Assembly: GCF_001467955.1 (NCBI RefSeq)
Contig: NZ_LNYR01000012.1
Coordinates: 634,411-698,410 of the forward strand
Source: Legionella quateirensis
Lineage (GTDB): Bacteria > Pseudomonadota > Gammaproteobacteria > Legionellales > Legionellaceae
Reading direction: 5' to 3'
Length of the DNA stretch: 64,000 nucleotides
The notes beneath the pieces were generated by a model that did not search any database, had not been told where the DNA came from, and saw only the letters and a program-made list of their open reading frames with translations. This document shows positions 50,506 through 60,013 of this stretch, in pieces (the first letter of the stretch is position 1; every line of letters starts with the position of its first letter). A program made the position numbers and the translations under genes.

Positions 50506-51800
50506 TATTCACCTCCAATGGCTCTGATTTCTCTTGCAGCAGCCAGAGCTGCCAAACGAGCGATCACCCCATACACATAAAAACGATTGGGACAATCAAC
50601 TACTTCCAATTCGTCACATGGCATATTACAGGCTTGTGCAAAAGCAAGCGGTTCAAAATGCATTCCAGGAGCATTCAGATTTTCATCAATTCCACGCCCC
50701 TGATGAACCCTGTAGAATCCTCCAACAACAAATTGTCCAATCATGTAAACAACAGGTTCAGCCACTGCTCCATTTGGCATGGTTTCAAACGTATAGACCC
50801 CTTCCTGAATAATTACTCTATCAACCTTTCGACTTCCTTTGCTACTAGACATCCGGGTACGCTGCTTTCTATTTAATTGTCTGATTTCATTAGCATCGTG
50901 AACCATCATAACACTCATACCGTAAGTGCCATTATCTGCCTTAACTACTGCAAATGGTTTTTCTTTAATTCCATAAACAGCATATTTATCGGCAACCAAA
51001 CCCAGAATTTTATCGACCTCCAGTGCTAATTGTTCAACTCCTTCCTGGGCCATAAAATCCACTCCATCAATGGCACTGAAATAAGGGTTGATCAGCCAGG
51101 AATCAATATCAACCAGTTCTGCAAATTCCCTGGCTACTTCATCAAAAAATTGAAAATGACTTGATTTCAACCGAGATGCCCAACCTAATTTAGCGGTGGG
51201 TCGTATGCGTTGCTCCAATCCCTCTAATAATTCAGGCACACCAGATGACATATCATTATTTAACAATAAGAAACACGGATTAAAATCTTCCAGTCCCACT
51301 CTATCACCCTGTCTTCGCAAAGGCTCTAATAGTAAACTGTCACCGTTTTCAAGAACCACTTCTGTGGGACTTTTTATTTCAGGGTCCAAACTTCCAATAC
51401 GGACTATAAAGCCTGCTTTAATAAAGATAGTACGTAGAATATTTAAGCTCTGCAGATAAAATTTATTTCGCGTATGGCTTTCAGGTAAAATCAAAATTTT
51501 AGTACAGTCCGGAATATACTCAATCAATACCGATTGAGCAGCCTGCACACATAAAGGAAGAAAATCAGGATTAAGATTATTAAATCCGGCAGGGAATAAA
51601 TTAGTATCTACCGGGGCCAGTTTAAATCCTGCATGTCGTAAATCTACCGATGAGGTTAATGGTGCTGGGGTCTCTTTCCATTTTTGCCTGAACCAGGCTT
51701 CGATTGGAGCAACATGATTTAATAGTATTTTTTCTACATGATATAAAGGACCCGAATGAGCTGTAGTCAGATGTGGCACCGGTATTTCATTAGCGTTCAT
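50505..51800 (-). CDS. gshA: Glutamate-cysteine ligase (Acidithiobacillus/proteobacterial type)
   Basis: A 431-residue ligase forming gamma-glutamylcysteine. It does not resemble E. coli GshA but fits the separate 'ferrooxidans-type' family. Recognisable stretches are ETPAPLTSSVDLRHAGFKLAPVDTNLFPAGFNNL, ILPESHTRN, FAVVKADNGTYGMSVMMV and GGFYRVHQGRGIDENLNAPGMHFEPL. Direct coupling to gshB supports the function. It is the first gene of a gshA-gshB pair. Confidence 0.9.
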   Translation of the reverse strand: MNANEIPVPHLTTAHSGPLYHVEKILLNHVAPIEAWFRQKWKETPAPLTSSVDLRHAGFKLAPVDTNLFPAGFNNLNPDFLPLCVQAAQSVLIEYIPDCTKILILPESHTRNKFYLQSLNILRTIFIKAGFIVRIGSLDPEIKSPTEVVLENGDSLLLEPLRRQGDRVGLEDFNPCFLLLNNDMSSGVPELLEGLEQRIRPTAKLGWASRLKSSHFQFFDEVAREFAELVDIDSWLINPYFSAIDGVDFMAQEGVEQLALEVDKILGLVADKYAVYGIKEKPFAVVKADNGTYGMSVMMVHDANEIRQLNRKQRTRMSSSKGSRKVDRVIIQEGVYTFETMPNGAVAEPVVYMIGQFVVGGFYRVHQGRGIDENLNAPGMHFEPLAFAQACNMPCDELEVVDCPNRFYVYGVIARLAALAAAREIRAIGGE

Positions 51801-52243
51801 GCTTGTTCTCTAAATTTGGGAATGGCCTGATGTTACCCTATGTTAATGATAAAATGAAAGATAAAGTCATTCTTTCATCACCTGAATTCGTGAATCAATC
51901 CTCTAATTATAGGTAAATAAATTAATTTGAGATCTGCACCCAATCTGTTTTTCAATCACCCACAAAGGCCCACTCTTCCAATTATTCTTAAGTTTTTTTA
52001 GACATCCGACAAGGTATACGTCCCGCGACTTGTTCCTGAGAGATCCTCACAAAATTAAAGCATTTTATAAGTGCCTACGTACTGCGCTTTATCTTTATAA
52101 GAACAATTTAGACACATTAGAAGCGCCCACCTACTGAGAAGTATATCCTTAATCGTTCTTCACTTTTTAAATACGCACATTGATTAATTGAGTACTTGAA
52201 TGTCATAATTCAAATTCTATCATTTTAATGCGCATACCTTTTT
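51801..52243. other. Divergent intergenic region between gshA and a DMT transporter
   Basis: 443 bp of AT-rich sequence with no convincing gene in either direction. It must hold the promoters of gshA (leftward) and the transporter operon (rightward), but I could not fix their boxes. Its only clear feature is a half copy of the 26336-26438 repeat at 52018-52035. Confidence 0.6.
52018..52035. repeat. Half copy of the ACGTCCCGCGACTTGTTC repeat
   Basis: These 18 bases are identical to the beginning of the left arm at 26336-26353. No matching right arm is seen nearby, so it is a truncated or decayed copy. Confidence 0.6.
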
Positions 52244-53140
52244 ATGGATAAATTGAACTCCCTAAAAGCTCTCTTGCTTCTCATTGTTTTAGGCTTTATT
52301 TGGGGGTCAGGTTACTCATTAGCTAAATTTGCTATGACCAATGGAGTATCCCCACTCGGTTATGCATTCTGGCAATCCTTAGGCCCGGCTATACTGTTAT
52401 CCTGTATTTGTATTGCCACAGGAAAATTCGCTCTGTTTAACCAATCCTATTACCCCTATTTTTTTATTTGTGGATTAATAGGAATCGCCATTCCAAACAC
52501 CAATATGTATTTCATCGCCAGTCATATCCCTGCGGGATTACTCGCAGTACTCGTTAATACTGTCCCACTCCTGGTATATCCATTAGCCCTGCTGACAGGT
52601 CAGGAGAAATTGGATGGATGGCGTTTCGTAGCATTATTACTGGGCATGACTGGAATCCTTTTTATCATTGGAATTAATACCACAGGCTTATATTCTGGTT
52701 GGACTTTATTAGCACTTTTAAGTCCATTAGGATTTGCTCTTTGCTCCATATACATAGGTATAAAGCAACCTAAAGGAATAAACTCGCTTCAAGCCGCAAG
52801 TGGCATGCTTCTGGCCGCCTCACTCCTGCTGATTCCCCTTGTTGTTTCCCAAGGTGCTTTTTACTCTCTTTCAGGCCCTTTTACCTTTGTTAAACAGATT
52901 ATCGTTTTGGAAATTATATTATCCAGCCTGGGTTATTTACTTTTTTTCACCCTCATCCGTATAGCTGGCCCTGTATTTTATAGTTTAACAGGAGGTGTTG
53001 TTGCCTTAACGGGATTATTCTGGGGGTATCTGATTTTCGATGAAACACCTTCACCGATCCAAAGCCTGGCTGTAGTTTTAGTAATTTCCGCAATTTTTCT
53101 GTTATCATGGCGACAATCAATACAAATAAAAGGAGCCTGA
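52244..53140 (+). CDS. EamA/DMT-family transporter
   Basis: Inner-membrane protein of 298 residues with ten predicted helices in two EamA repeats. The first begins LGFIWGSGYSLAKFAMTNGVSPLGYAFWQ, the second VLEIILSSLGYLLFFTLIRIAGPVFYSLTGGVVALTGLFWGYLIFDETPSP. These are typical of drug/metabolite exporters. It is the first of three tightly packed genes with a small membrane protein and a rhodanese. The substrate is unknown. Confidence 0.88.
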   Translation: MDKLNSLKALLLLIVLGFIWGSGYSLAKFAMTNGVSPLGYAFWQSLGPAILLSCICIATGKFALFNQSYYPYFFICGLIGIAIPNTNMYFIASHIPAGLLAVLVNTVPLLVYPLALLTGQEKLDGWRFVALLLGMTGILFIIGINTTGLYSGWTLLALLSPLGFALCSIYIGIKQPKGINSLQAASGMLLAASLLLIPLVVSQGAFYSLSGPFTFVKQIIVLEIILSSLGYLLFFTLIRIAGPVFYSLTGGVVALTGLFWGYLIFDETPSPIQSLAVVLVISAIFLLSWRQSIQIKGA

Positions 53141-53143
53141 TTC

Positions 53144-53425
53144 ATGATTAGTGAACTGGCAAAACAATTCAGTACACAATTAGAAACCTTTTTTTATTTA
53201 ATTGCCTTAATTAATGGAGTTTTACATTTTGTCTTTGCAGGTGCCGTAGCACGAGATGCTGGTAATTTATACAGACTTGGTCAAAAACCGGTTTTAGTAT
53301 CTGCGCCTACCTGGGCTTTTGCCACTCTAATAGGTGGAGTGCTGACTGCAACAATTTATTGGTTTCTTCACCATTCAACATTAACCAGACCGTCAATGAG
53401 AGAAATTCGTTATGACAAAGCATGA
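53144..53425 (+). CDS. Small two-helix membrane protein, unknown function
   Basis: A 93-residue protein with two hydrophobic segments (FFYLIALINGVLHFVFAGAVA and APTWAFATLIGGVLTATIYWFL) and a short basic C-terminus. AGGAG precedes the ATG, 3 bp after the transporter stop. Its end overlaps the start of the rhodanese gene by 14 bp, so translation is coupled. I recognise no family. Confidence 0.8.
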   Translation: MISELAKQFSTQLETFFYLIALINGVLHFVFAGAVARDAGNLYRLGQKPVLVSAPTWAFATLIGGVLTATIYWFLHHSTLTRPSMREIRYDKA

Positions 53426-53744
53426 GATTAAAACTATAGATGTTCATGAACTAAAAAATAGAATAGATGCTCAATCGGACTTATGTTTAATTGATGTCCG
53501 AGAGATTGATGAGTGGCAGGATATTCGTATCCCGGGAGCGCTGCATATACCCAAAGATGAAATTACTATCAAAATTAAAGATTCCATTGCAGATAAATCA
53601 AAACCCATATATTTACATTGCCGAGGAGGTGTCCGATCCTTATATGCAGCTCAATGCTTAATGGATATTGGTTATCAAGAGGTTTATTCAGTAGATGGCG
53701 GCATTATGGAGTGGGCAATGTTTGGTTATCCAATTGAACAGTGA
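53412..53744 (+). CDS. Single-domain rhodanese-like sulfurtransferase
   Basis: A 110-residue cytosolic rhodanese domain. LIDVREIDEWQDIRIPGALHIPKDEI is the CH2A-type region. The active loop is HCRGGVRS, with Cys 70 as the persulfide-carrying residue; the six-residue loop fits sulfur transfer rather than a phosphatase. It lies third in a DMT transporter-membrane protein-rhodanese operon. Confidence 0.9.
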   Translation: MTKHEIKTIDVHELKNRIDAQSDLCLIDVREIDEWQDIRIPGALHIPKDEITIKIKDSIADKSKPIYLHCRGGVRSLYAAQCLMDIGYQEVYSVDGGIMEWAMFGYPIEQ

Positions 53745-53924
53745 TAGCAATGCTACATCAACTCTATCCTTGACCCGAAGCCTGAGTGGCATTTCATCGA
53801 GTCGATGCATTCAAAAGTCCTGGGTACTGCAGTTCGCTCAGGTTATCCAATCAGGTTACGCTCTGAGATCAGCTAACCGTTAAAGATACACATTGATTTA
53901 TCTTAATTTGAGCTTTTATAAGAT

Positions 53925-53952
53925 CGTCATCCTCACGAAAACAAGGATGACG
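53925..53952. repeat. Short hairpin CGTCATCCT/AGGATGACG
   Basis: A 9-bp perfect stem (53925-53933 with 53944-53952) around a 10-nt loop. The arms equal the outermost bases of the 99-bp repeat units, so it may be a minimal derivative. It also stands after the rhodanese operon but has no real U-tract. Confidence 0.55.
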
Positions 53953-54036
53953 GTTTAAAAGTATGGGGCGCTATAGTAATAGCCGCGCTACTTAAAAGGT
54001 TATGAGCGATGATCAACTGCCCATCCCCCCAAGATA

Positions 54037-54762
54037 CTAACTTAGCCCATTCGTTGTAGAAGAAGTTTCAGCGGAATGTGTTGTGTCTTTAGCATGTGCT
54101 TTATCTGCTCTTTCTTTAGAAGCTTTTGAACTACTTCCGCCAAACAGGGTGGAACTGGATTTGGCAGGGCTTGCAGTTTGTTCTTTTTTACTTGCTGCAG
54201 CATCTATAAGACTTAGACGCAGGTCCTTTCCTTTTGATATTAAATCCTTTATGTCATCCTCAACTTTATATCCTTTAATATCAAAAGGCTGATTCGGCAG
54301 ATAGCCTTTTCTGCAATCTCCACCAACATAAACATTGTCAGATAAAAATTTCTCCAGACTTTTATACATATCAACTAATTCAATATCACCAGGCTTATTT
54401 GATAATTTTAAATCAAGCGATAATTCCAAACATCGTTTAAATGAACTTCTATCAGAACTTAATACTAAAGCATACAATCCACTATAAGAATTTTCTATTT
54501 TTTCATAGATATAAAATGCCAATGTATTCAACACTCGAGCCACTTCATCCTTATCCATGTGCTCCTTTTGATTGTCAAGAAGATTTATGGTTTTTAACAA
54601 TTGTTGCGATTGAACTCTTCTTTCTTCAGGAAGGATTTCTACAGCTTCCCATAATTTTTCAGGATCAATTTTATATTTACTATCATGAGATTTAATTAAT
54701 GATATTATACTTTCTATAATGTTGGTTTTTAATATTTCATATGCTACTAATTCAAAAGCCAT
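54037..54762 (-). CDS. lem14: Candidate Dot/Icm type IV effector, Lem14-like
   Basis: A 241-residue soluble protein with no signal peptide, membrane helix or enzyme motif I recognise. The first 185 residues look alpha-helical (EILKTNIIESIISLIKSHDSKY..., RVQSQQLLKTINLLDNQKEH). The last 55 are disordered and rich in Ser, Lys, Ala and Thr (SKKEQTASPAKSSSTLFGGSSSKAS..., TTNGLS), the sort of hydrophilic C-terminal tail that carries Dot/Icm secretion signals. It is monocistronic with an AT-rich 5' region shared with a divergent phosphodiesterase gene. The name rests on remembered gene order (lem14 is lpg1851, three before fabI lpg1854); no alignment was made. Confidence 0.6.
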   Translation of the reverse strand: MAFELVAYEILKTNIIESIISLIKSHDSKYKIDPEKLWEAVEILPEERRVQSQQLLKTINLLDNQKEHMDKDEVARVLNTLAFYIYEKIENSYSGLYALVLSSDRSSFKRCLELSLDLKLSNKPGDIELVDMYKSLEKFLSDNVYVGGDCRKGYLPNQPFDIKGYKVEDDIKDLISKGKDLRLSLIDAAASKKEQTASPAKSSSTLFGGSSSKASKERADKAHAKDTTHSAETSSTTNGLS

Positions 54763-54988
54763 CTTAATTTCTCCTTAAACTCCATTAACAGGATTAGTGA
54801 ATTTCTTTCACCGAAAATCAGTTTAAACTAATTAATTATTTTCGTCATGTGTTTTCTTTTTACTAACTATTTAAATTTCAACCGTTTGATTTTAATAAAA
54901 AAAAATTTCTATATTTCATTTATATATTGCATTATGACTCTTTTTTACGGTAATTTAACCAGGAATTTAATTTTAAGCAGTGATTAGA

Positions 54989-56635
54989 ATGATAAAAATC
55001 CTCTGCAGTTTTCTGTTGATTTTATGTACTTTTATTGGATATGCTCATAACACTCAACCCAAACTAATTGTACAAATTGTAGTTGACCAATTAAGAGGTG
55101 ATTTATTACATCATCATCAGCAACAATTTAGACCTGATGGTTTTAATTACCTTCTAAGCCATGGTATTGACTTTCAAAACGCACATCATCCTCACGCCAA
55201 CACCACAACCTGTGCCGGTCATGCAACTATAGCAACAGGTAGTTATCCTTCTTTGCATGGAGTCGTTGATAATGAATGGTTTGACAGAAAATCTAAAGGT
55301 ATTATCTATTGTATGGAAGATTTGAAAACCACTATTTTACCTACTGTGCATACCCAAACCACAATACCCGGCCGATCGCCTGAAAACTTGCAAGGTACGA
55401 CTTTGGGCGATGAAATGAGCCTTGCTAAAAAAGGAAAAGTATATGCCGTTTCATTTAAAGATCGCTCAGCGATAACGATGGCAGGCCATTCAGGAAAAGC
55501 TTTTTGGTTTGACAAGATAAATGGCGGCTTCGTTTCCAGCAGTTATTATTATTCCAGTTATCCACAATGGGTTCAAAATTGGAATAAAAACTATAAGCCT
55601 GAACCATTCGACTGGACTCTCAGCCAACCCATAGCTCAATATCAAAACAGAACTACACTACCATTTAAACAAAATTATGGTGACTTCAACCAAACATTCC
55701 CTCATCATGTCACGAATCCACCATCTGAATCCTATTTCAAAGGCTTATCCAGAACACCTGAAGCAGATCGATTAACTGCTGATTTTGCAGAACAATTGCT
55801 GGTAAATGAACAATTAGGGAAATCAACCAATCAAACGGATTATCTTGCAATCAGTTTTTCAGCAGTAGATGGCATAGGGCATCAATTCGGCCCCAACAGT
55901 CTTGAGGCAGAAGATAATTTATTGCAACTGGACAAGACAATGAGTCACTTGTTATCCGTGCTTGATAAAGAGGTAGGGCTCGGGAATATCCTAATTGTAC
56001 TTACTGCAGATCATGGCGTAAGTGACAGTCCTTCTTATCTTAAAGCACATGATATCCCCCAAGCTGCCCCTGTGAATATTGAACAATTGGAACAGTTCAT
56101 AAGACAGACATTAAAAAAAGAATACCAGCTTCCTGAGCAGACATTAATGTCAATCTCCCCACCCTATTTATATCTCGATCATCACATCATCACTGAGCAC
56201 AAACTAAGCGTGTCCGCCGTCAGCAGATTTATAGCCAATGCATTAATCCAGCAACCAGGCATATATAAAGCCTATCCATTACCCATCACCGATATTGAAA
56301 AAGATTGGCTCAGTGCAAAGGTTAATCGTATGGCCTATCCCTATCGATCAGGGGATGTATACTTGATTCAACCGCCCTATCAGTCACATCTTGATAAAAA
56401 AGAAGATAAAGTCTCCCATGGCACGCCATGGCAATACGATAGTTACGTGCCTTTATTATTCGTTAATCCAAACTTTAAACCTAAACGGATCTCTCGACCA
56501 GTATACACTACGGACATAGCCCCGACTTTATCCGCTTTATTACTCATTAAATCACCTTCCGGATCTGTTGGTGTTCCACTAAATGAACCATTAGAGGCTT
56601 TTAACACACAATTTAAATCAGAGTATACTAGTTGA
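54989..56635 (+). CDS. Secreted alkaline-phosphatase-superfamily phosphodiesterase/phosphatase
   Basis: A 548-residue exported metalloenzyme. The signal peptide is MIKILCSFLLILCTFIGYAHN. Metal and nucleophile motifs follow in order: VVDQLRGDLL (Asp), NTTTCAGHATIATG with the likely Thr nucleophile, SFSAVDGIGHQFGPNS (Asp/His) and LTADHGVSDSP (Asp-His), with a last His region in DKVSHGTPW. The pattern fits PafA-like phosphatases or nucleotide pyrophosphatase/phosphodiesterases; which one cannot be decided here. The start is uncertain: ATG 54989 or GTG 54980, neither with a strong ribosome site. Confidence 0.85.
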   Translation: MIKILCSFLLILCTFIGYAHNTQPKLIVQIVVDQLRGDLLHHHQQQFRPDGFNYLLSHGIDFQNAHHPHANTTTCAGHATIATGSYPSLHGVVDNEWFDRKSKGIIYCMEDLKTTILPTVHTQTTIPGRSPENLQGTTLGDEMSLAKKGKVYAVSFKDRSAITMAGHSGKAFWFDKINGGFVSSSYYYSSYPQWVQNWNKNYKPEPFDWTLSQPIAQYQNRTTLPFKQNYGDFNQTFPHHVTNPPSESYFKGLSRTPEADRLTADFAEQLLVNEQLGKSTNQTDYLAISFSAVDGIGHQFGPNSLEAEDNLLQLDKTMSHLLSVLDKEVGLGNILIVLTADHGVSDSPSYLKAHDIPQAAPVNIEQLEQFIRQTLKKEYQLPEQTLMSISPPYLYLDHHIITEHKLSVSAVSRFIANALIQQPGIYKAYPLPITDIEKDWLSAKVNRMAYPYRSGDVYLIQPPYQSHLDKKEDKVSHGTPWQYDSYVPLLFVNPNFKPKRISRPVYTTDIAPTLSALLLIKSPSGSVGVPLNEPLEAFNTQFKSEYTS

Positions 56636-56686
56636 AGACTGAATGTATTATGGTTAAATCAGTAACGTCTCAATAGCCTCAAGAAA

Positions 56687-57265
56687 CGTCATCCCGAATG
56701 TAACGAGGGATCTCCTGAACGTGGCACTGTGCCTGCATTTGAAGATCCTTCACTGCGTTCAGGATGACGTTATAACCCAGGGAAGCGTCATCCCGAGTGT
56801 AACGAGGGATCTCCTGTACGTGGCACTGTTCCTGCATTTGGAGATCCTTCACTGCGTTCAGGATGACGTTATAACCCAGGGAAGCGTCATCCCGAATGTA
56901 ACGAGGGATCTCCTGAACGTGGCACTGTGCCTGCATTTGGAGCTCCTTCCCTACGTTCAGGATGACGTTATAACCCAGGGAAGCGTCATCCGAGTGTAAC
57001 GAGGGATCTCCTGAACGTGGCACTGTGCCTGCATTTGGAGATCCTTCACTGCGTTCAGGATGACGTTATAACCAAGGGAAGCGTCATCCCGAGTGTAACG
57101 AGGGATCTCCTGAACGTGGCACTGTGCCTGCATTTGAAGATCCTTCACTGCGTTCAGGATGACGTTATAACCCAGGGAAGCGTCATCCCGAGTGTAATGA
57201 GGGATCTCCTGAACGTGGTGCGGTGCCTGAATTTGGAATTCCTTCCCTTCGTTCAGGTGGACGAA
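56687..57265. repeat. Six-copy tandem array of a 99-bp palindromic unit
   Basis: Units begin with CGTCATCC at 56687, 56786, 56885, 56984, 57082 and 57181; the spacing is 99, 99, 99, 98 and 99. The 98-bp unit lost one C. Each unit has outer arms CGTCATCC/GGATGACG and inner GAACG/CGTTC around GAGGGATCTCC...GCACTGTGCCTGCATTTG, then the spacer TTATAACCCAGGGAAG. The sixth copy is diverged in its right half. Long open frames through the array on both strands come only from the repeat, whose unit length is divisible by three. A single copy lies at the left window edge. Confidence 0.95.
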
Positions 57266-57474
57266 ATTCCAGAGGCTAATGAGAAATTACTATTAAAAGG
57301 ACTTGAGTGCTGATCAGTTAATCAGTATTTAAATATTCTGAATGTCACGTAATTAAGTCAATATAAGAAAAAAGCCAGATAAATATGAGTTGATCATCAT
57401 GAAAAAACCTATATTCAATTGAATTTAACGCAAAATAGCTTTACTATTTGCTCAAAATTTCTAACGATATCATT

Positions 57475-58116
57475 ATGACTAAGCAAGCTATAATTATTGG
57501 AATTTCCGGCCCATCAGCCTCAGGTAAAAGTCTTTTAGCAAATACTATTGTAAGCGAACTCGGTTCAGAACAAGTAGTAGTTATTTCTGAAGACGCTTAT
57601 TATAAAGATAATGGCCATATGCCTTTTGGTGAACGTGAAAAAATAAATTATGATCACCCCGATTCATTCGATCATGCCCTACTTTGCGACCATTTACGTC
57701 AGTTAAGGAATGGTAAATCAGTCGATATACCGATCTATTCCCACTCGAAACATCTGCGTTTATCCGAAACCAGAGCTGTTGGTCAGCATGCGATTATTGT
57801 TTTGGAGGGCATTTTGCTGTTCAGCGATAAAGCCCTAAGAGAAATTATGGATATTCGCATCTTTATGTCCACACCGCTTGATGTCTGCCTCACTCGCCGC
57901 TTGAAAAGAGATGTTGTTGAGCGCCATCGTTCTTTTGAGTCAGTACTTCATCAGTATGAGACAACTGTTCGACCAATGTACCTGCAATTTATAGAGCCAT
58001 CGAGCCGTTATGCCGATATCATTGTACCTCGTGGCGGTGAAAATCGAATTGCCATAGAGATGATTCAAGCAAAAATGCGTGAGTTACTCGCATCACATAC
58101 TACTAAAAAAGAGTAA
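57475..58116 (+). CDS. udk: Uridine kinase
   Basis: Pyrimidine-salvage kinase of 213 residues that phosphorylates uridine and cytidine. P-loop [11 protein letters not shown] is at residues 9-19. [64 protein letters not shown] and the lid [12 protein letters not shown] match Udk. ATG 57475 is used; an earlier codon at 57448 adds nine unlikely residues. It ends 16 bp before fabI. Confidence 0.94.
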   Translation: MTKQAIIIGISGPSASGKSLLANTIVSELGSEQVVVISEDAYYKDNGHMPFGEREKINYDHPDSFDHALLCDHLRQLRNGKSVDIPIYSHSKHLRLSETRAVGQHAIIVLEGILLFSDKALREIMDIRIFMSTPLDVCLTRRLKRDVVERHRSFESVLHQYETTVRPMYLQFIEPSSRYADIIVPRGGENRIAIEMIQAKMRELLASHTTKKE

Positions 58117-58132
58117 GAGGAAGGAGAATACT

Positions 58133-58921
58133 GTGGGATTTTTATCTGGGAAAAAAGCATTAATTATCGGTTTGGCAAGTAATCGTTCCATTGCATACGG
58201 AATTGCAAAAGCATTTCATGCTCAAGGCGCTGAACTGGCGTTTACCTATCAAAATGAAAAATTACAGTCTCGTGTTGAAAACATGGCAGCAGAATTTAAT
58301 TCTACTTTAACATTCCCATGTGACGTAGCCCGTGATGAGGACATTAATTCCCTATTTAGCAATCTGAGAACACATTGGGATAAGCTCGATATACTGATTC
58401 ATTCGGTAGCTTATGCTCCGGCAGATCAAATAAGTGGTGACTTTATTGAATGCTCTAATAGAGAAGGCTTTAGAATAGCACACGACATCAGTGCCTACAG
58501 CCTGGTAGGATTAGCGCAGGCAGCCTTACCCATGATGGAAGAGACACAAGGTTCCATATTAACGTTAAGTTATTACGGAGCAGAAAAAGCAGTACCTAAC
58601 TATAATGTCATGGGCATAGCAAAAGCAAGCCTTGAAGCAGCAGTACGTTATCTGGCAGCAAGTCTGGGTCCAAGAGGATTAAGAATAAATGCCATTTCTG
58701 CAGGACCAATCAAGACTCTTGCTGCAGCAGGCATTAAGGATTTTCGTAAAATTCAGGCAGCCTACGCGAACATCACTCCACTACAACGAAACGTAACAGC
58801 GGATGAAGTAGGAAATACTGCAGCTTTTCTTTGCTCCGACTTAGCATCAGGCATAACTGGTGAAGTAGTTCATGTAGACGCTGGTTATCATGCAGTATCA
58901 ACAATGAATGAGTTAGGTTAA
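58133..58921 (+). CDS. fabI: Enoyl-[acyl-carrier-protein] reductase (NADH), FabI type
   Basis: A 262-residue SDR-type enzyme for the last step of fatty-acid elongation. It has [37 protein letters not shown] (divergent NAD-binding motif of FabI), [12 protein letters not shown], the catalytic pair Tyr-x6-Lys in [30 protein letters not shown], and [23 protein letters not shown]. The start is GTG at 58133, with a strong AAGGAG seven bases upstream; the upstream ATG frame lies within udk. It is a known target class for triclosan-like inhibitors. Confidence 0.95.
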   Translation: MGFLSGKKALIIGLASNRSIAYGIAKAFHAQGAELAFTYQNEKLQSRVENMAAEFNSTLTFPCDVARDEDINSLFSNLRTHWDKLDILIHSVAYAPADQISGDFIECSNREGFRIAHDISAYSLVGLAQAALPMMEETQGSILTLSYYGAEKAVPNYNVMGIAKASLEAAVRYLAASLGPRGLRINAISAGPIKTLAAAGIKDFRKIQAAYANITPLQRNVTADEVGNTAAFLCSDLASGITGEVVHVDAGYHAVSTMNELG

Positions 58922-59000
58922 TCTGATATTATGGAGAGGCATGAATGCCTCTGATTACCGATCAGTATTACCAGAGTCTGTTAACAATTGATTCTAGAGC

Positions 59001-59092
59001 CTACGTTCCGCGCTTTATGCGCGGAATCCAGACTCAGATTGAGTTAACAATAGATTTATTGATGAATCCCGCGCATAAAGCGCGGAATGTAG
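59001..59092. repeat. Inverted repeat with 30-bp arms after fabI
   Basis: The arm 59001-59030 (CTACGTTCCGCGCTTTATGCG...) pairs with 59063-59092 at 27 of 30 positions, with a 32-nt centre. Each arm contains its own TTCCGCGC/GCGCGGAA palindrome. It fills the gap between fabI and the convergent SDR gene. Confidence 0.85.
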
Positions 59093-59119
59093 ACTATTCA
59101 AGGTAACTGTCAACAACCC

Positions 59120-60013
59120 CTAGCCCAAAACGTTACCACAAACTGGTTCTAAACTCTCTTTGGCGTCCGAGCTATCATTCAATTTATATAACCCTTCTTT
59201 AGCTAAAATGGATGCATAGCTCAATTTATTCAGAGTCACGTCCTTCATTAATTCAGGTATTTGATATTCCATAAGCTTGGTACCGTCATATTTCCATATC
59301 CCATGAGTATCCCCTGTCAATTGTACGTGCGCAATGACTTCCGCCATTTCTGCAATACGTGTAGCAGGAGGAGCTGCTCCGTCTATGCCTGCTCCCATTC
59401 CAGTATCCACAAGACCAGGTACAATAGAAAACACTCTAGGACGACATTCTAGCGTAGTATTTTGAAAAAGATCGATATCCCAGCCTCTTGCGTAGGAATC
59501 ACCCGTAGTTTTACTTTGGCGATAAAAGGGATATCCTCCGCTAATATTTTGTGACGTTTCAGCAACTCCCGAGCTGACATAAACTACTGTCGCTTGTGGT
59601 TTAGATAACAATTTATCTTTCAATTCAAATACTATTTGATCAAATCCATGAGCATTAACTTTAAATGCCAGTTCACGTCCTGCCTCTCTTGAATCCGATT
59701 CACTACATATCAATGCTGCGTTAAGCAAAGTAACCTTTGTTTCAGGAAGTTTTGTATATCCTTTTACACCTGCATTATATATAGTAAGATCAGGAGCTTC
59801 TGATAATTGCTCCAATACCGAAGAAACTTGTGTTTTGTCTGTAACATCCAGTTGAACTATTTTATCTTTATCTCCGATCAGCAATTCCTTAAGTTCTATT
59901 GCAGCGTCTGGATTTCTGGTTGTAGCAATGACTGCAGCTCCTTGTTTTTTATAGTGTTTTACCCACTCTAAACCTAAGCCTTGACTTGCTCCGATGATTA
60001 AAATTGTTAACAT
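59120..60013 (-). CDS. Short-chain dehydrogenase/reductase family protein
   Basis: A Rossmann-fold oxidoreductase of 297 residues. The cofactor loop is LIIGASQGLGLEWV near the N-terminus. QLDVTDKTQVSSVLEQL, LTIYNAGVKGY (NAG motif), VYVSSGVAE and the active pair YRQSK (Tyr and Lys four apart) follow, then RVFSIVPGLVDTGMG. Basic residues after the loop (KHYKKQG..., TTRNPDAA) suggest NADP(H). Substrate unknown. It converges on fabI across an inverted repeat. Confidence 0.85.
   Translation of the reverse strand: MLTILIIGASQGLGLEWVKHYKKQGAAVIATTRNPDAAIELKELLIGDKDKIVQLDVTDKTQVSSVLEQLSEAPDLTIYNAGVKGYTKLPETKVTLLNAALICSESDSREAGRELAFKVNAHGFDQIVFELKDKLLSKPQATVVYVSSGVAETSQNISGGYPFYRQSKTTGDSYARGWDIDLFQNTTLECRPRVFSIVPGLVDTGMGAGIDGAAPPATRIAEMAEVIAHVQLTGDTHGIWKYDGTKLMEYQIPELMKDVTLNKLSYASILAKEGLYKLNDSSDAKESLEPVCGNVLG

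Noticed and set aside
50448-50876. 142-codon plus-strand frame across the gshA/gshB junction
   Set aside because: Antisense to two certain genes; the composition is what reverse reading of those genes gives.
53745-53900. Extension or remnant of a gene after the rhodanese
   Set aside because: A 62-codon frame overlaps the rhodanese 3' end but has a composition unlike coding sequence and no similarity I can recognise.
54763-54795. PmrA box upstream of the Lem14-like gene
   Set aside because: On the minus strand GTTAAT and TTTAAG occur with spacing four and a wrong first base, and the second overlaps the ribosome site. The match is too poor.
56687-57265. CRISPR array
   Set aside because: The repeated unit is the whole 99 bp including the 16-bp spacer, which is the same in each copy. 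There are no unique spacers and no cas genes.
56679-57313. Open frames of 63-114 codons on both strands through the 56.7-57.3 kb array
   Set aside because: They exist because the 99-bp unit is a multiple of three and lacks stops in some frames. The peptides are pure repeats with no ribosome site or family resemblance.
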